From contig NZ_KE356561.1 of the NCBI RefSeq assembly GCF_000415985.1, positions 130,876 through 194,875 on the forward strand: a DNA stretch of 64,000 nucleotides, given 5' to 3'. This DNA is from Haloquadratum walsbyi J07HQW2. Lineage in GTDB: Archaea > Halobacteriota > Halobacteria > Halobacteriales > Haloferacaceae. The notes under the pieces are model-generated. The model worked only from the letters and a program-made list of their open reading frames with translations, had not been told where the DNA came from and searched no databases. The position numbers and the translations under genes were made by a program. The first letter of the stretch is position 1; every line of letters begins with the position of its first letter. Below are positions 35,410-44,884 of this stretch, piece after piece.

Positions 35410-36060
35410 ATGACAGGTTACTCGCAGTGATCTAGGCGCTCGGTTTCATACTGAGAATATCAGGAGATTCAATATGACCGTGTATAATACGCTCGTAGCA
35501 AGGGAACCCACAACAAACACAGTTATTCGAACTATCCGAGCAATCATATCAGCCTCTATTCTGTCACATACGTGCTCATCTGCAAGATATTGTAGCATGA
35601 GACCGCCCGCTGGAGCAACAACTGCTAAAAAGAGATATGATATTTTCTTGATCAGGGATCATGATATCTCTTCGATTGTCATAGCTCCGCTTGTGTACGT
35701 GATACCCTTAACGGATCCTTGTATCGGCTGGGTTCGGTTTGAAGCATCTTAGATCGATTCTCCGCGATCTGTCAGTGTTGATGGCACCAGCACGAGACAC
35801 GCAGATCCACGATCATGCATACATACACATGACGAGCCGGAGCCGGGCGAGCAAACCCAACTCCGACAATGGAAACGCTCCGGACAGGAATCCGATTATG
35901 GACTGCAGACAGCCGAGTCCCCACCGAACAGTCGGGTTGCGAATGAGAGCTTTCCCGATACCATCCATAGAAACATCATCACCTCACTCGAGTCACAAAT
36001 CGTTCGTCAGCACTCGTCTGTTGAGACATAATTCGCGTGATTTTGATACCAGGAAGATAA
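35410..36060 (-). pseudogene. Decayed membrane protein gene, copy B
   Basis: N-terminal part: MDGIGKALIRNPTVRWGLGC, LQSIIGFLSGAFPLSELGLL, LRLVMCMYA, then a stop. C-terminal part in another frame: LFLAVVAPAGGLMLQYLADE, SVLYTVILNLLIFSV. The order matches copy A at 13,259-13,800. Better preserved at the start here, which places the ancestral ATG near 35,968. Non-functional. Confidence 0.5.
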
Positions 36061-36482
36061 TCAGTCCACTGACTGCGGTCTCCATGGTCTTTGGATATGC
36101 AATACGCTGACGGAAGCGCTTCCGGATTTCGCGTGGCTCTGATAGAATCCAGATTCTCACTGAGCTGTTGAGATGAGCTTCGAACCAGTGTGTAGAGTCC
36201 AGAACGGAACTATGTGAACCATCCGTTGTTATCTAAACAGACGCCGTATCTATGGGTCAGCATATGAATTCTCAACTCACCTTATTACTGCCTCGCCTAA
36301 CCGGGGTATGTTTAGAGACTTTATTCCGTCACCACGGCGCCACCGTTGCTAGTTGTAACTCTTGTTGAGATAACCGATTGATTCAGCATCATGTCAGACG
36401 ACGACAGTCGTCTCCGTCTTACTTTACTCACCTCACGGTTTTATTCAGTTTCAAGACACTCAGTCAGTAAGAGCACGTCAGT

Positions 36483-37121
36483 ATGGTTGACAAGGAGGCA
36501 GTCCTAGATGGCTACGACACCGTCGCAAGAGTATATACTGAAGAGCGATCACGCAGTCATAAAGAACGCAAAGCGCTGTCTTCGCTTCTAAATTTCCTGT
36601 CGCCAGAGTCGCGGGTTCTCGACGCCGGTTGTGGTGGTGGAAAGCCATTTCTTCGACAGTTGAGCAGCCAATTCCAGCAGACGATTGGACTGGATTTTTC
36701 AACAAAACAACTCGAGATAGCTGCCTCGAACGCCCCCGAGGCGACGCTCCTGTGTGGCGATATGACCCGGATTCCATTGACTGATGGGTGTGCCGATGCT
36801 ATCCTCGCGTCCCACTCACTGATTCATATTCCGTCGGACACACATCAAACAGTCATTGACGAGTTTGCGCGGGTTCTCCGTCCTGGTGGTCGATTACTCG
36901 TATCTGAGGGTCTTCAAAAGTGGGAAGGGACGAATATCAACTGGCTGGACGCAGGCGCTGAGATGCAGTGGGACATCGCCGGCGCAGAGACAACTCGAGC
37001 GCAACTGGAGACAGCAGGATTCCACATCCAAACCGAATACGGCGCTCCGAATACCCTTCCTGAGGATGAGGATGAGGAGGCAGGTTGGATTTTTTTCGAG
37101 ACAACGCTCACCCAATCGTAG
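36483..37121 (+). CDS. Class I SAM-dependent methyltransferase
   Basis: 212 residues, UbiE/COQ5-like fold. Motif I VLDAGCGGGKPFLRQL at about 41-56, acidic strand-end residue in IGLDFSTKQLE, motif II CGDMTRIPL, ADAILASHSLIHI, and motif III RVLRPGGRLLVSEG. The substrate-binding C-terminus ends in an acidic stretch. Small molecule methylation is likely; the substrate cannot be told. A TATA-like ggttttatt lies about 45 bases upstream of the ATG. The gene is intact, while everything around it is repeat or pseudogene, so it is probably under selection. Confidence 0.93.
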   Translation: MVDKEAVLDGYDTVARVYTEERSRSHKERKALSSLLNFLSPESRVLDAGCGGGKPFLRQLSSQFQQTIGLDFSTKQLEIAASNAPEATLLCGDMTRIPLTDGCADAILASHSLIHIPSDTHQTVIDEFARVLRPGGRLLVSEGLQKWEGTNINWLDAGAEMQWDIAGAETTRAQLETAGFHIQTEYGAPNTLPEDEDEEAGWIFFETTLTQS

Positions 37122-37123
37122 TA

Positions 37124-37276
37124 TCAGTGCATCGCCTGGATTCGAGTACTGAGATTAGTATCGCTAAAACTGATGTTCGAGAGGTTCGCGCCTGTGAGGT
37201 CGGCGTTTGGTTGGATATCTGTTGGTGAGACTTTGTTGCTGTTTGGAATCGAGAATTCGTCCTCGTCGTGAGGCAT
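37124..37276 (-). pseudogene. N-terminal fragment of a pentapeptide protein
   Basis: 50 codons: MPHDEDEFSIPNSNKVSPTD, then IQPNADLTGANLSNISFSDT. The head matches the intact protein at 26,935-27,414 (FSIPHTDEVSPSDI), but the repeat region is truncated after about four repeats. It abuts the 3' end of the methyltransferase gene, tail to tail. Confidence 0.55.
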
Positions 37277-37449
37277 TACTTTGTGAATGTGGCTTTTCAG
37301 AGTATCTATTCTGAGTGAACTATCAGTTTGCTTATACGTAGATACAGGCTGTGCTCAGTTGTCGGATAGCTAGCTGATCACCGACTCGTTGGGTCGTCTG
37401 GCTATACGGAGTTTTTTGATCAATTGGAGCTATAATTGCATAGAGTAGT

Positions 37450-38040
37450 TGAGTTAGTTGTGTGAGTACAGTGGAGACACTCATGAGTGATTAGTTCCCG
37501 AAGCCGGAGGATGGAATGGAATAGAATGGAGATATAACACAAACCACTTGCCGTCTCTGCGGATGATAGCAGACGCCTCGCGTGGGAGAAACAACTGGAA
37601 AGCGGAAGGCGTCCGTCACCGAATCTGCCACACTATGACAATTGCCAACTGGTATCGCTGTTGGCGTAGGCGGACACGACACGGAACAAATCAAATAATC
37701 GATAGGACACAGTTGATCTATGCTACACCCGCGAGAGTGTTCTCCCACTGAGAGGCAATAGTCACCGTCACTGGCAGACTACGATGGCGATGACTATGAC
37801 TATGACTGTGTGAAAACGAACTGATGTTGGGATTTCCATCCCCAACTCCAAGCTAACTTTTTCTCCGATGAACACATGGGAACTTTTCTCGAAGATGTAG
37901 CGTTTGTATTAGCGACTGCGTGTGCTAATAATTGTCATTGTAGCAGATGAGCCCGGACGTGAATCTCGTATTCGCGTTTTGGACGTTACCGGTAACCGGT
38001 CACTTCGAGAAAAATAAGGGCGCTATCGCTAGTTGCGAGG
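37450..38040. repeat. Dispersed repeat R2, copy C (about 590 bp)
   Basis: Full-length match to 595-1,140, with small expansions such as a gactat tandem near 37,790. Conserved features are the gttagttgtgtgag edge and the GTTGGG...CCCAAC hairpin. It ends near taagggcgctatcgc (the counterpart is aagaacgctgtcgc at about 1,120). Confidence 0.6.
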
Positions 38041-38195
38041 GCGAGCCACCCATATATACTCTCAATCAACGGGACGCGACGGGCATCGGATATGACTGTG
38101 CTCCTCACAGAGGAGTGAACTTTATATTGTATTTTGTCAAAAACACCAATGGCACGATAGAATATATCGTGTTACGTAGCGCCATGAGGTATTCC

Positions 38196-38246
38196 CCGGA
38201 TTATTGCAAATCCTGACTCATCCAAAGTAGTTCCCCAATAATCCGG
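38196..38246. terminator. Perfect 11-bp inverted repeat
   Basis: CCGGATTATTG (38,196-38,206) and CAATAATCCGG (38,236-38,246) with a 29-base loop. No nearby upstream gene needs a terminator, so it may instead be an element end or RNA hairpin. No gene in 38,041-38,728. Confidence 0.35.
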
Positions 38247-38424
38247 AAAAGCCCTCACAACAGTGGACTATCACGTCTCTATACATTAAAAATAAGTGCA
38301 TAATCAGAGAATTATATCAGAATTGTCTTGCCAATATGGGACTTATTTTCGAATAAATTTCAATATCGAAATATATCACTTTCGAGAAAGAAAGTTCGAC
38401 AATATTACGAACGATACACCTCTC

Positions 38425-38600
38425 AACACATGATAAATTCTCAACGGCTGTATGTACCCTCATATGCCGAGTGAGTTGTGTAAGGACAGCAGATTATCCC
38501 TAGTCCTGGACTTGGAGGTCTTGATCAGCCTGGATCGAACGTGTGGAAACCCTATATCTGCGGTGACAGAAGTGGCTTTGTCATGCGATTCAGTGCCACT
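38425..38600. repeat. Dispersed repeat R6, copy C
   Basis: acacatgataaattctcaac, then ctgtatgtac, ggacagcagattatc and ggtcttgatcag, followed by the tcagtgccactc stretch shared with 16,028-16,165. Sits just beyond the 3' end of aceA. Confidence 0.5.
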
Positions 38601-38728
38601 CGATCAGAGGGGGACATGTTCTCCAGGTCGACGAACTTCTCGTGAATACGCGACATCACGAGACCGGGGGAGACGTAATCGTCCGGGGTCCTCTTGCTCG
38701 CTGGATCGGTCGGGGGGCCGGTCCTCAA

Positions 38729-39769
38729 TTAGTCGTCGCCCTCCGAGGCGGTGATCGGGTCGCTTTCTTGATTGGTGAACCCCGCAGACTCCTCCTGACG
38801 GGCTCGTGCCTCGGGATCGAACTCTGCTTCCGTGTCCTGATATCGGGGGACAAACGAGAGTTCGTGGTGGCTCTCCGTTTCGTGACCGAGATACCGGTCT
38901 TCTAACTCGATTTGGGCGGTTTCGTCGTTTTCTGCGATGTTTTTCATATCCTCGTACACTGCATGGGCCCCAGAGTGGAGCCCGTACAGCGTGACGAAGA
39001 TATACTGATAACCAAGATCACCGAGTTCCTCGAACGTCAGCGGGTCATCCTGCTCACTCCAGGCAAACGACGATGAGTAATTGAACGCGAGATCCAGATC
39101 GGGATGCGTCTCGTGAATTGTCTCTGCGTAATCGATTGCGTCCTCGCGAGACGGGTCCGGCATCTCCGGCCAGACGAGGTCGACGCCAGCGTCGGCATAG
39201 ATTCGACCACGTTCGAGATGTTCATCCCAGTCACCGTTTGCAGAGCCATAAGCATCAGTTCGCGCGATAATCACGGTGTCTGTGCTCTGCGTGGCGTCGA
39301 CGGCCGCTTCGAATCGTGACCGTGCTTGCTCGCGAGATGCGATCTGCTTGCCAGCGATATGCCCACAGCGTTTTGGCGAGGTCTGGTCTTCAATATGGAC
39401 TGCGGCGACTCCTGCTTTCTCGTATTCGCGAACCGCTCGGCGGACGTTGTGGACGCCGCCGTACCCGGTATCACAGTCAGCAATAACCGGCAGATTTGTT
39501 GCTTCCACAATCTGCTTGGCGTTGGTCACCATCTCGCTCATCGTCACCATTTCCAAATCGGGGAACCCGAACTGACCAAGAACGGTCGAATAGCCGCTCA
39601 TGTAGGCAGCGTCGAGCCCTGCCATCTCCGCAAGGCGAGCATCGAGTGCATGATATATGCCCGGCGCGAAAGTATAGTCTTGCTCCGAGAGTAACTCACG
39701 GAGCTGTCGTCCGGCTGGATTGTCGATATCTCTGGTGAAAACGTCGTCGTCGAGTTGGTTGGGATGCAT
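38729..39769 (-). CDS. aceA: Isocitrate lyase, haloarchaeal type
   Basis: 346 residues, matching the roughly 345-residue haloarchaeal isocitrate lyases of the PEP-mutase/ICL superfamily. It cleaves isocitrate to glyoxylate and succinate (glyoxylate shunt) in the cytoplasm. Seen in sequence: the TIM-barrel start [13 protein letters not shown], metal and substrate residues in [10 protein letters not shown] and [15 protein letters not shown] (the catalytic KRCGH signature), and [10 protein letters not shown]. Start at ATG 39,769 with an acidic N-terminus. GC-richer than neighbouring DNA. The usual partner aceB (malate synthase) is not adjacent; upstream is only poorly coding DNA. Copies of repeat R6 flank the block. 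Confidence 0.97.
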   Translation of the reverse strand: MHPNQLDDDVFTRDIDNPAGRQLRELLSEQDYTFAPGIYHALDARLAEMAGLDAAYMSGYSTVLGQFGFPDLEMVTMSEMVTNAKQIVEATNLPVIADCDTGYGGVHNVRRAVREYEKAGVAAVHIEDQTSPKRCGHIAGKQIASREQARSRFEAAVDATQSTDTVIIARTDAYGSANGDWDEHLERGRIYADAGVDLVWPEMPDPSREDAIDYAETIHETHPDLDLAFNYSSSFAWSEQDDPLTFEELGDLGYQYIFVTLYGLHSGAHAVYEDMKNIAENDETAQIELEDRYLGHETESHHELSFVPRYQDTEAEFDPEARARQEESAGFTNQESDPITASEGDD

Positions 39770-39774
39770 GGATA

Positions 39775-40313
39775 TTATTCAGTGGGCGTGTTATCAGGCG
39801 ATTGATTCGTGTGAGCCGGTGGATGAGTCTCCGCCATTCTTGACCATTCGAGCGAATGCTGTCGGGCTGACTGCCGAGTTAGCGCTGGATCGTGGCACGT
39901 GAACGACAGCCAACGCCGTCGAGTCGATCTCGTCGATGGGGAGGCTCTACTGGCTCCGTCAGCTATCTCTGGGTGCTGGTGGCTTCGAATTGCGTCTGTG
40001 ATCACTCGTCACCTCCCTGTGTGTAGCGAGTCAAGCGGAGGTCCGGCACGAGCGGAGCATCACGCTCAGCGGCAGTCGGTGGTGGAGTCGGGTGAGTGTG
40101 CGTCTCATGGTTAGTCTGTAACGACACCGATCCATTCTCTGGGGGGGAAGCCATCGGGACGAGTGGCGCCCCCGCCTGTTCGGTGATTGGTGTGCGCCCT
40201 GGGATTACTTGAGGGGAAGTATCGGCAGTCGATGTCTGCTCAGTCGTCACACGTGTCGTTCGATTCGGTGCTTCGGTGGTATTGGTGTGCGTCGTGTTAT
40301 GAGGTGCTGTCAT
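39775..40313 (-). CDS. Two overlapping small ORFs upstream of aceA, doubtful
   Basis: 40,313-40,002 encodes a Thr/Pro-rich 103-residue chain ([16 protein letters not shown]), and 40,005-39,775 a 76-residue Arg/Ser-rich chain, overlapping by four bases. Composition is unlike real haloarchaeal proteins (few acidic residues, no hydrophobic core). The block shares the higher GC of aceA. They may be remnants of a gene that moved with aceA, or chance ORFs. Confidence 0.22.
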
Positions 40314-40569
40314 CGGGTTTTCTGGGTCGCCGTAGTGATTGTCTGTGGGTCGTTTGTGTAGTGAGCCGCTTGGTGTCTGTGTACAGATACGAGCATCGTA
40401 ATTGACAAATCCATGTGTTTGCTAATAAATATAACGATAGATAATGATGATGTCCCCTGTAAATATATCATCGATCAATGTGATTGTAAGATACATGCCA
40501 GATCATTTGATAATGGATATGCAAGAGAGATTGCAGCTCTCAAAGAAATGATAGGGTTGAATGAGTGAC

Positions 40570-40645
40570 TCAGCACATGACAAATTAACAACTGCTGTAT
40601 GTATACTCATTCGCCGAATTGCTTGTGAGGAGACAGCAATTAGAA
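40570..40645. repeat. Dispersed repeat R6, degenerate copy D
   Basis: cacatgacaaattaacaact, ctgtatgtatactcat and gtgaggagacagcaatt parallel the first part of 38,425-38,510, in the same orientation, so aceA lies between two direct copies. Confidence 0.4.
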
Positions 40646-40915
40646 ATTTGATATAAAAGCCGCCGGACGGCGTGTTTTTGCAACATTCACAGTGACCAAC
40701 ATACCAGAATAGCCTGTTTTGCAGTCGTATATCGCCGTTGTGTCACTTGCGAAGAGCAACCGAGCACAACAGGTCACTCTCTGGAGTAAGGCATAGAGTC
40801 GACTCCCCGGACTGCCGAGAATGGTTATACAGTATTGTACGAACTCGATTGTTGGCGCGAGTGTCTCTGGAGCAGGGGTACGTGATCGACAGGGACGCAG
40901 GGATATCTGAGTATT
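40646..40915. other. Intergenic, no gene seen
   Basis: Stop-rich in all frames. The last part (tggagcaggggtacgtgatc) resembles the flank found next to other R3/R7 copies (5,300-5,330; 15,925-15,960). Confidence 0.3.
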
Positions 40916-40960
40916 CTTATGTAACATCTGCCTTTCTCACAAGACGAGTTGTTACATAAG
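40916..40960. repeat. Palindromic element R7, copy B
   Basis: CTTATGTAAC...GTTACATAAG, perfect 10-bp arms, 25-base loop nearly identical to copy C (62,974-63,018). Followed by gactggtatgtaa, also seen after copy A. Confidence 0.6.
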
Positions 40961-41029
40961 GACTGGTATGTAAGTAATTAAGACGAACTTTGGATCCAGT
41001 ATACAGAGTCGTTCATTCATCGACTTCTC

Positions 41030-41085
41030 TCACTCGGTGTCCGAGTCTTGCACGCCATCCGGGAGGTCGGCGTCCGCTCGGTGAG
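41030..41085 (-). pseudogene. C-terminal fragment of a pentapeptide protein
   Basis: On the minus strand the piece encodes the acidic tail DADLPDGVQDSDTE of the pentapeptide family and is cut at about 41,085, where tnpB-type sequence starts. The flank 40,978-41,015 also matches DNA downstream of the intact pentapeptide gene (26,905-26,930). Confidence 0.5.
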
Positions 41086-41870
41086 GACGACAACAGCCGC
41101 GTAGACCTCCTGATCTCCGACCGGTGCCAGCACCTCATTCGGGAGTTCCTCGGTTGCAAGGAAGCCCACGTCGGGACGTCACAGTTCGAAGATCACTGTC
41201 TCGACAGCCCTCGGTACGGCGCGATGGGCTGCGACAAGGTAGAGAACACGAGTGCGTGAAGCATCTCCTGCATTCCGTCGCAAACGAAATCGCAGAAGAA
41301 GCCGTTGAACACGATTGTGATGGCATCATCTTCGAGAAGCTCGATGGGATTCGAGACCGTTTACCGTACGCTGACTGGCACTCACTGTGGGCGTTCCGCA
41401 AACTGAAACAGTTTGTCGAGCACAAGCCAGAAGAACACAGTGTGTTCGTGGATATGATGAATCCACAGAATACGAGCAAGCGGTGCAACGAGTGCGGGTG
41501 CGTCCATGACGGGCAACCATCACCGAGACGAGTTCGAGTGACAGTGCCAGCGCCAGCGATGTGGAAAGCAGAACCACGCTGACTACGACGTTGTCTCCAG
41601 ACGACGTCCGACGGGCAGCAAAGTCACGGCGTGACTTTGCGACGGCGAAGAACATAGCACAGCTGTGCCTCCTGGGGGGGTCATCAGCCGTCTCGGAAGA
41701 GGAAAATCAGTCAATATGCTCTAGCCAGGGTCGAGGACACCGAGTTGAGAGATACGCTTCACACCCACCGAACATGGGTTAGAGGAAGGGGTCACTGACG
41801 AGCCCCACCCTCAACGAGCGATCCAGTTACGACGAGCGAGATAGGGTGGGGTCGTTGACTGTATAATTTA
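41086..41870 (+). mobile_element. IS1341-type (tnpB-only) insertion sequence remnant
   Basis: Contains the C-terminal half of tnpB and a right-end hairpin CCCCACCCT (41,803-41,811) / AGGGTGGGG (41,843-41,851). This hairpin lies where omega-RNA/right-end hairpins of IS605-family elements are expected. No tnpA is present. The left boundary is truncated inside tnpB. It inserted in, or replaced, a pentapeptide gene. Confidence 0.6.
41090..41680 (+). pseudogene. tnpB: tnpB (RNA-guided nuclease family) fragment
   Basis: Pieces in two or three frames: DDNSRVDLLISDRCQHLIRE at the left; then HSVANEIAEEAVEHDCDGII, FEKLDGIRDRLPYADW (the RuvC Glu region) and VEHKPEEHSVFVDMMNPQNT; the zinc-finger start SKRCNECGCVHDG; and after a shift the end ATAKNIAQLCLLGG. 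The second CxxC and the final catalytic Asp region are scrambled. Several frameshifts, so inactive. Confidence 0.65.
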
Positions 41871-42410
41871 GCAAGAACTTCCTCATCTCGCCATGGAAAA
41901 TCAGTAACTCCGATAGATGAAGAATCGTGTCGACATAGTCATCGAATATGTGTTATTACTCCAGGTAATTAAGGGTCAAAATTATCTATTAACTCGATAT
42001 ATGACATCCCTGAATTCCACTGTGACTGTAACTCTGAACGTGTTTCCTCAGGGATGTTATTCATATCATTACACATACGTATTAACGGAAAATTCATGTA
42101 TAAAATTACTGTCAAACTCCCCAGTGTTCGACTCTCTTTGTCTTCAAGATGAGCTTATATTTGCATGAAAGTATCATGACCCATCTGATATGAAGAAAAA
42201 TAAGACACTAATCAATATCTCAATTCTGATTGCAGAATGTAACGGAAAGTCAGCAGATTATGAGATCAATCTGAGTTATCCCCTCGATTTAGATAATTTC
42301 GACTCAGATGTTCGATATATCATCTAATAATATCTCTGTCCGTGTCCCTGCAAAATTCGATAAAGGATTTCAAACGAAGTCGAAGACCCGGTCTATCCGG
42401 CTATCTAGCG
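41871..42410. other. Start of AT-rich island, no gene seen
   Basis: Composition changes to AT-rich from about 41,880. Short frames only, none convincing. Confidence 0.3.
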
Positions 42411-42413
42411 TAA

Positions 42414-42656
42414 TCAGTCAATAATAACATAGTCTTTGACTGAGGAGACACGATTAACAGGTATCTGATAATGACCTTCATCGTTAGTTGGAAACTTGTG
42501 ACGATTTTTTGTTGGTGTTGGAGATCGAGGATTCACAAGAAGCGATTTCATATCACCTGTTCGCGGATCAACAGAAATATTATGTAACGTTCCAATTTCA
42601 CTTCCTTCACAGTCTATTACACTCTTATCTGCGAGCTTTTGTCCTAATTGATACAT
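42414..42656 (-). CDS. PRC-barrel domain protein
   Basis: 80 residues covering one PRC barrel: LADKSVIDCEGSEIGTLHNI, VDPRTGDMKSLLVNP, a variable loop rich in Pro/Lys, and GHYQIPVNRVSSVKDYVIID. Single-domain PRC-barrel proteins of about this size in haloarchaea include the CdpB cell-division proteins that link SepF to the divisome. Whether this is one of them cannot be told. Intact, AT-rich codon use. Confidence 0.75.
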   Translation of the reverse strand: MYQLGQKLADKSVIDCEGSEIGTLHNISVDPRTGDMKSLLVNPRSPTPTKNRHKFPTNDEGHYQIPVNRVSSVKDYVIID

Positions 42657-42740
42657 TACCAGTAATTGTACCGTAAGTACATTTAAATATTTTTACGAAA
42701 TCAGGAATGAGTTTAACATACGTCGCACAAATCTCTAGAT

Positions 42741-42893
42741 ATGAGTACACAATTACAATCACAGTCACCGATAGGAGATGTGATTACAAACACACTCTAC
42801 ACGGATTCGGATATTCCAACAAAGGTTCTTGTTGTATCGATTGTAACAACAAAAATTGGTAGAAACAATACAGACATATGTATTCTTGAATAA
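42741..42893 (+). CDS. Small 50-residue protein
   Basis: MSTQLQSQSPIGDVITNTLY, then TKVLVVSIVTTKIGRNN and a TAA. Soluble with one hydrophobic strand. It converges on the minus-strand gene whose stop lies 4 bases away. No homologue recognised. Confidence 0.35.
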   Translation: MSTQLQSQSPIGDVITNTLYTDSDIPTKVLVVSIVTTKIGRNNTDICILE

Positions 42894-42896
42894 CAC

Positions 42897-43292
42897 CTAC
42901 TGCTCTACGCTGAGATAAAATGTCTCCCATCTAAGAGAATGCCATTTATTAGCTGAATATGAAATTGAGATTGAGCATTGATTACGGTCGATAATCGTCT
43001 TAACGTCTTCAAGAGCTTCATTAATCGTAGAATTCTTGCTAACATATACACGATAATCTCCGTCAATAGCAAATAGCAATACGACAACTGAATCGCTGTA
43101 AGGACCCAATAATTGAAAGACTAATTCAGTCACTGAGAGAGCTAGTGCGATGCTACCTACAAGTAAACATAACATACTATTACTAACTTGATCAGAACGA
43201 GAAGGACGAATATTGGACAGAGATGTTGCGAATATATTTTGTCTCAAGATGAGCAGACAGAGTATAATAGACGTATCCACTATTTTCATCAC
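42897..43292 (-). CDS. Membrane-anchored small protein
   Basis: Up to 131 codons, overlapping the upstream gene by about 100 bases. A later start at MLCLLVGSIALALSVTELVF would remove most of the overlap and begin with the helix. The soluble C-terminal half (VVVLLFAIDGDYRVYVSKNS, EALEDVKTIIDRN, SANKWHSLRWETFY) has a beta-hairpin/helix look faintly like DUF6232. The true relation to the upstream frame (single gene with frameshift?) is uncertain. Confidence 0.4.
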   Translation of the reverse strand: MMKIVDTSIILCLLILRQNIFATSLSNIRPSRSDQVSNSMLCLLVGSIALALSVTELVFQLLGPYSDSVVVLLFAIDGDYRVYVSKNSTINEALEDVKTIIDRNQCSISISYSANKWHSLRWETFYLSVEQ

Positions 43293-43491
43293 TATCTTGT
43301 AGTTTAATTGTATAATACGAAAGTGGGTTTTTTAACCGCATCTTCAAGTGCATCTTTATTCCAGAAATAATTCCATGATTCGATAGTTGAGTAATTTGCA
43401 GGAGTGTATGTATCTCCACATCAATATCAAATAATTTCGTGAGAACCCTCTGCTGTTGCTCACTAGATAATATGACTTTTGAATCTGACAC
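43192..43491 (-). CDS. Small protein, possibly 5' half of the next frame
   Basis: 99 codons from GTG: SDSKVILSSEQQQRVLTKLF, QITQLSNHGIISGIKM and QDSDENSGYVYYTLS. Its last third overlaps the downstream ORF in another frame. One frameshift could join the two into a single protein of about 170-200 residues. Family unknown. Confidence 0.35.
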   Translation of the reverse strand: MSDSKVILSSEQQQRVLTKLFDIDVEIHTLLQITQLSNHGIISGIKMHLKMRLKNPLSYYTIKLQDSDENSGYVYYTLSAHLETKYIRNISVQYSSFSF

Positions 43492-43506
43492 GTGAGCTAA
43501 TGAAGA

Positions 43507-43949
43507 TTATTTTTCGACAGGAATATTACACTCTTCAACAAGCTCATCAAGACTAATCACGGATCGAACCCCTTTTGTCCGCTGATTTGTTGATTGGTTA
43601 AAAATATCATATGATTGAAGTCGCTTAATGAACGTTTGTGTTTCAGCCTCCGGGTACTGATGAGTAATGCGACAATCATCGATGCAACTCATGACAAGCC
43701 GAGCCGCTGGATAAGTTAAAATTTCGAGCTGAAGATCATCAAACCTCGAATGTTGCAAAATATTATCTGTTGCTGATTGTGAGATTGGACCTGTCTGTCC
43801 TTCGTTGATAGCGGAAATCACACTCTCTGTGCTGCAGCATTTTTCACTGTATCATCGAACAATCGCTCTCTTGCAGTTGTCTCTACCACTTCTTTTGCTT
43901 GCTGTAAAAACGGATATTTGGCAATAAACGGATGAATAACACCAGACAT
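43507..43949 (-). pseudogene. priL: DNA primase large subunit PriL, N-terminal fragment
   Basis: From ATG 43,949: MSGVIHPFIAKYPFLQQAKE, typical of the haloarchaeal PriL start (...YPF..AR..V). A frameshift near 43,825 follows, then SVISAINEGQTG, RFDDLQLEILTYPAARLVMS (the conserved LLSYPxARxLVS region), and SVISLDELVEECNIPVEK. It ends after about 147 codons, whereas PriL is about 350-360 residues with a C-terminal Fe-S domain that is absent here. PriL partners PriS in primer synthesis. A fragment inside an AT-rich island suggests an element-borne or captured primase. Confidence 0.6.
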
Positions 43950-44063
43950 ACCTATGATATTGAAGGGTGATCTATTCTATTCTGTTCTGTTCTGTGCACT
44001 GATATATACCTTGCTAGTGATTCTATCATAACGATACCCGCACAGTCACAATATCGTATAGTC

Positions 44064-44756
44064 TCAAGTTAATTCTGTATAAATATTCGTGTGTGTTAGG
44101 GTCTCGTTCTCAGTTATTTGAACATCATAATATAGAATTAGTCCATTTTCAAGAACCACTGCATCTCCTATTTCTTTTGAATCTTGGGTCAAAACAGTAT
44201 ATTCATATATCGTCCGATCTTCCCCGTTGACAGTATAACCGCTGTCACTCGTTCCTTCAAATTCTAACTGAACAGAGGTGATCTGTAGTGGATCTGTCTG
44301 TGCGTCTCCATCTATAAGTGCAATTTGCGACAACTTGTTTCCAGACGACTCTATATCTGAACTATAATATTGAATTACTTCTTGTCCGTTGATCTTTAGA
44401 TAACTAAATTCATCTGCACTCACAGAATACTCAAATGTTTGAGTCAGCGTCTCTCTGTCACTCTCGTCTCGAGTTGAATCTACAGGATATGAAGTCTCAT
44501 CTACCTGAGTAACAACTGCATCGATAGAGACATTATGTTTTGTTGCATTGACTTCGAATTCTCGTAACAACTGCTCAGAGGTTAGATTCTTAAAATCTAT
44601 TTCAGAATTTGGACTATCTACTGAGGATTGAAACCCTCGATCTAATAGCGTGGCTGTTGTTGACGTACCGCTGGCAACAATAATCAATCCACAAACTACT
44701 GCAATAATTGCTATTGCTATTGCTAGTGTTATCTTTTCTTTAGATGTCAGATCCAT
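44064..44756 (-). CDS. Membrane-anchored extracytoplasmic protein
   Basis: 230 residues. A short basic start (DLTSKEK) and one N-terminal helix (ITLAIAIAIIAVVCGLIIVA) anchor a large acidic, Ser/Thr-rich extracellular region with several NxS/T sequons. The domain at about 65-225 is beta-rich (RETLTQTFEYSVSADEFSYL; QITSVQLEFEGTSDSGYTVN; LENGLILYYDVQI). Lies just downstream of the giant secreted protein on the same strand with a roughly 130-base gap, so possibly co-transcribed. Function unknown. Confidence 0.65.
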   Translation of the reverse strand: MDLTSKEKITLAIAIAIIAVVCGLIIVASGTSTTATLLDRGFQSSVDSPNSEIDFKNLTSEQLLREFEVNATKHNVSIDAVVTQVDETSYPVDSTRDESDRETLTQTFEYSVSADEFSYLKINGQEVIQYYSSDIESSGNKLSQIALIDGDAQTDPLQITSVQLEFEGTSDSGYTVNGEDRTIYEYTVLTQDSKEIGDAVVLENGLILYYDVQITENETLTHTNIYTELT

Positions 44757-44884
44757 ATAACTAATCTATTCGTATAATCTATAAATTTTATGTCATTAAA
44801 AGATAGTGTGAATCAATATTCTATTCGATATGAATCTCGAGTAGTTTCACACTAATTGGATAGTACAAGTAACTGTGAGGGATC

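Noticed and set aside
38452..38905. Plus-strand frames over the 3' end of aceA
   Set aside because: Arg/Gly/Ser-rich shadows of the GC-rich isocitrate lyase gene on the opposite strand.
39775..40313. Operon partner of aceA upstream
   Set aside because: The two overlapping ORFs have unnatural composition and no resemblance to malate synthase or other shunt proteins; kept only as a low-confidence entry.
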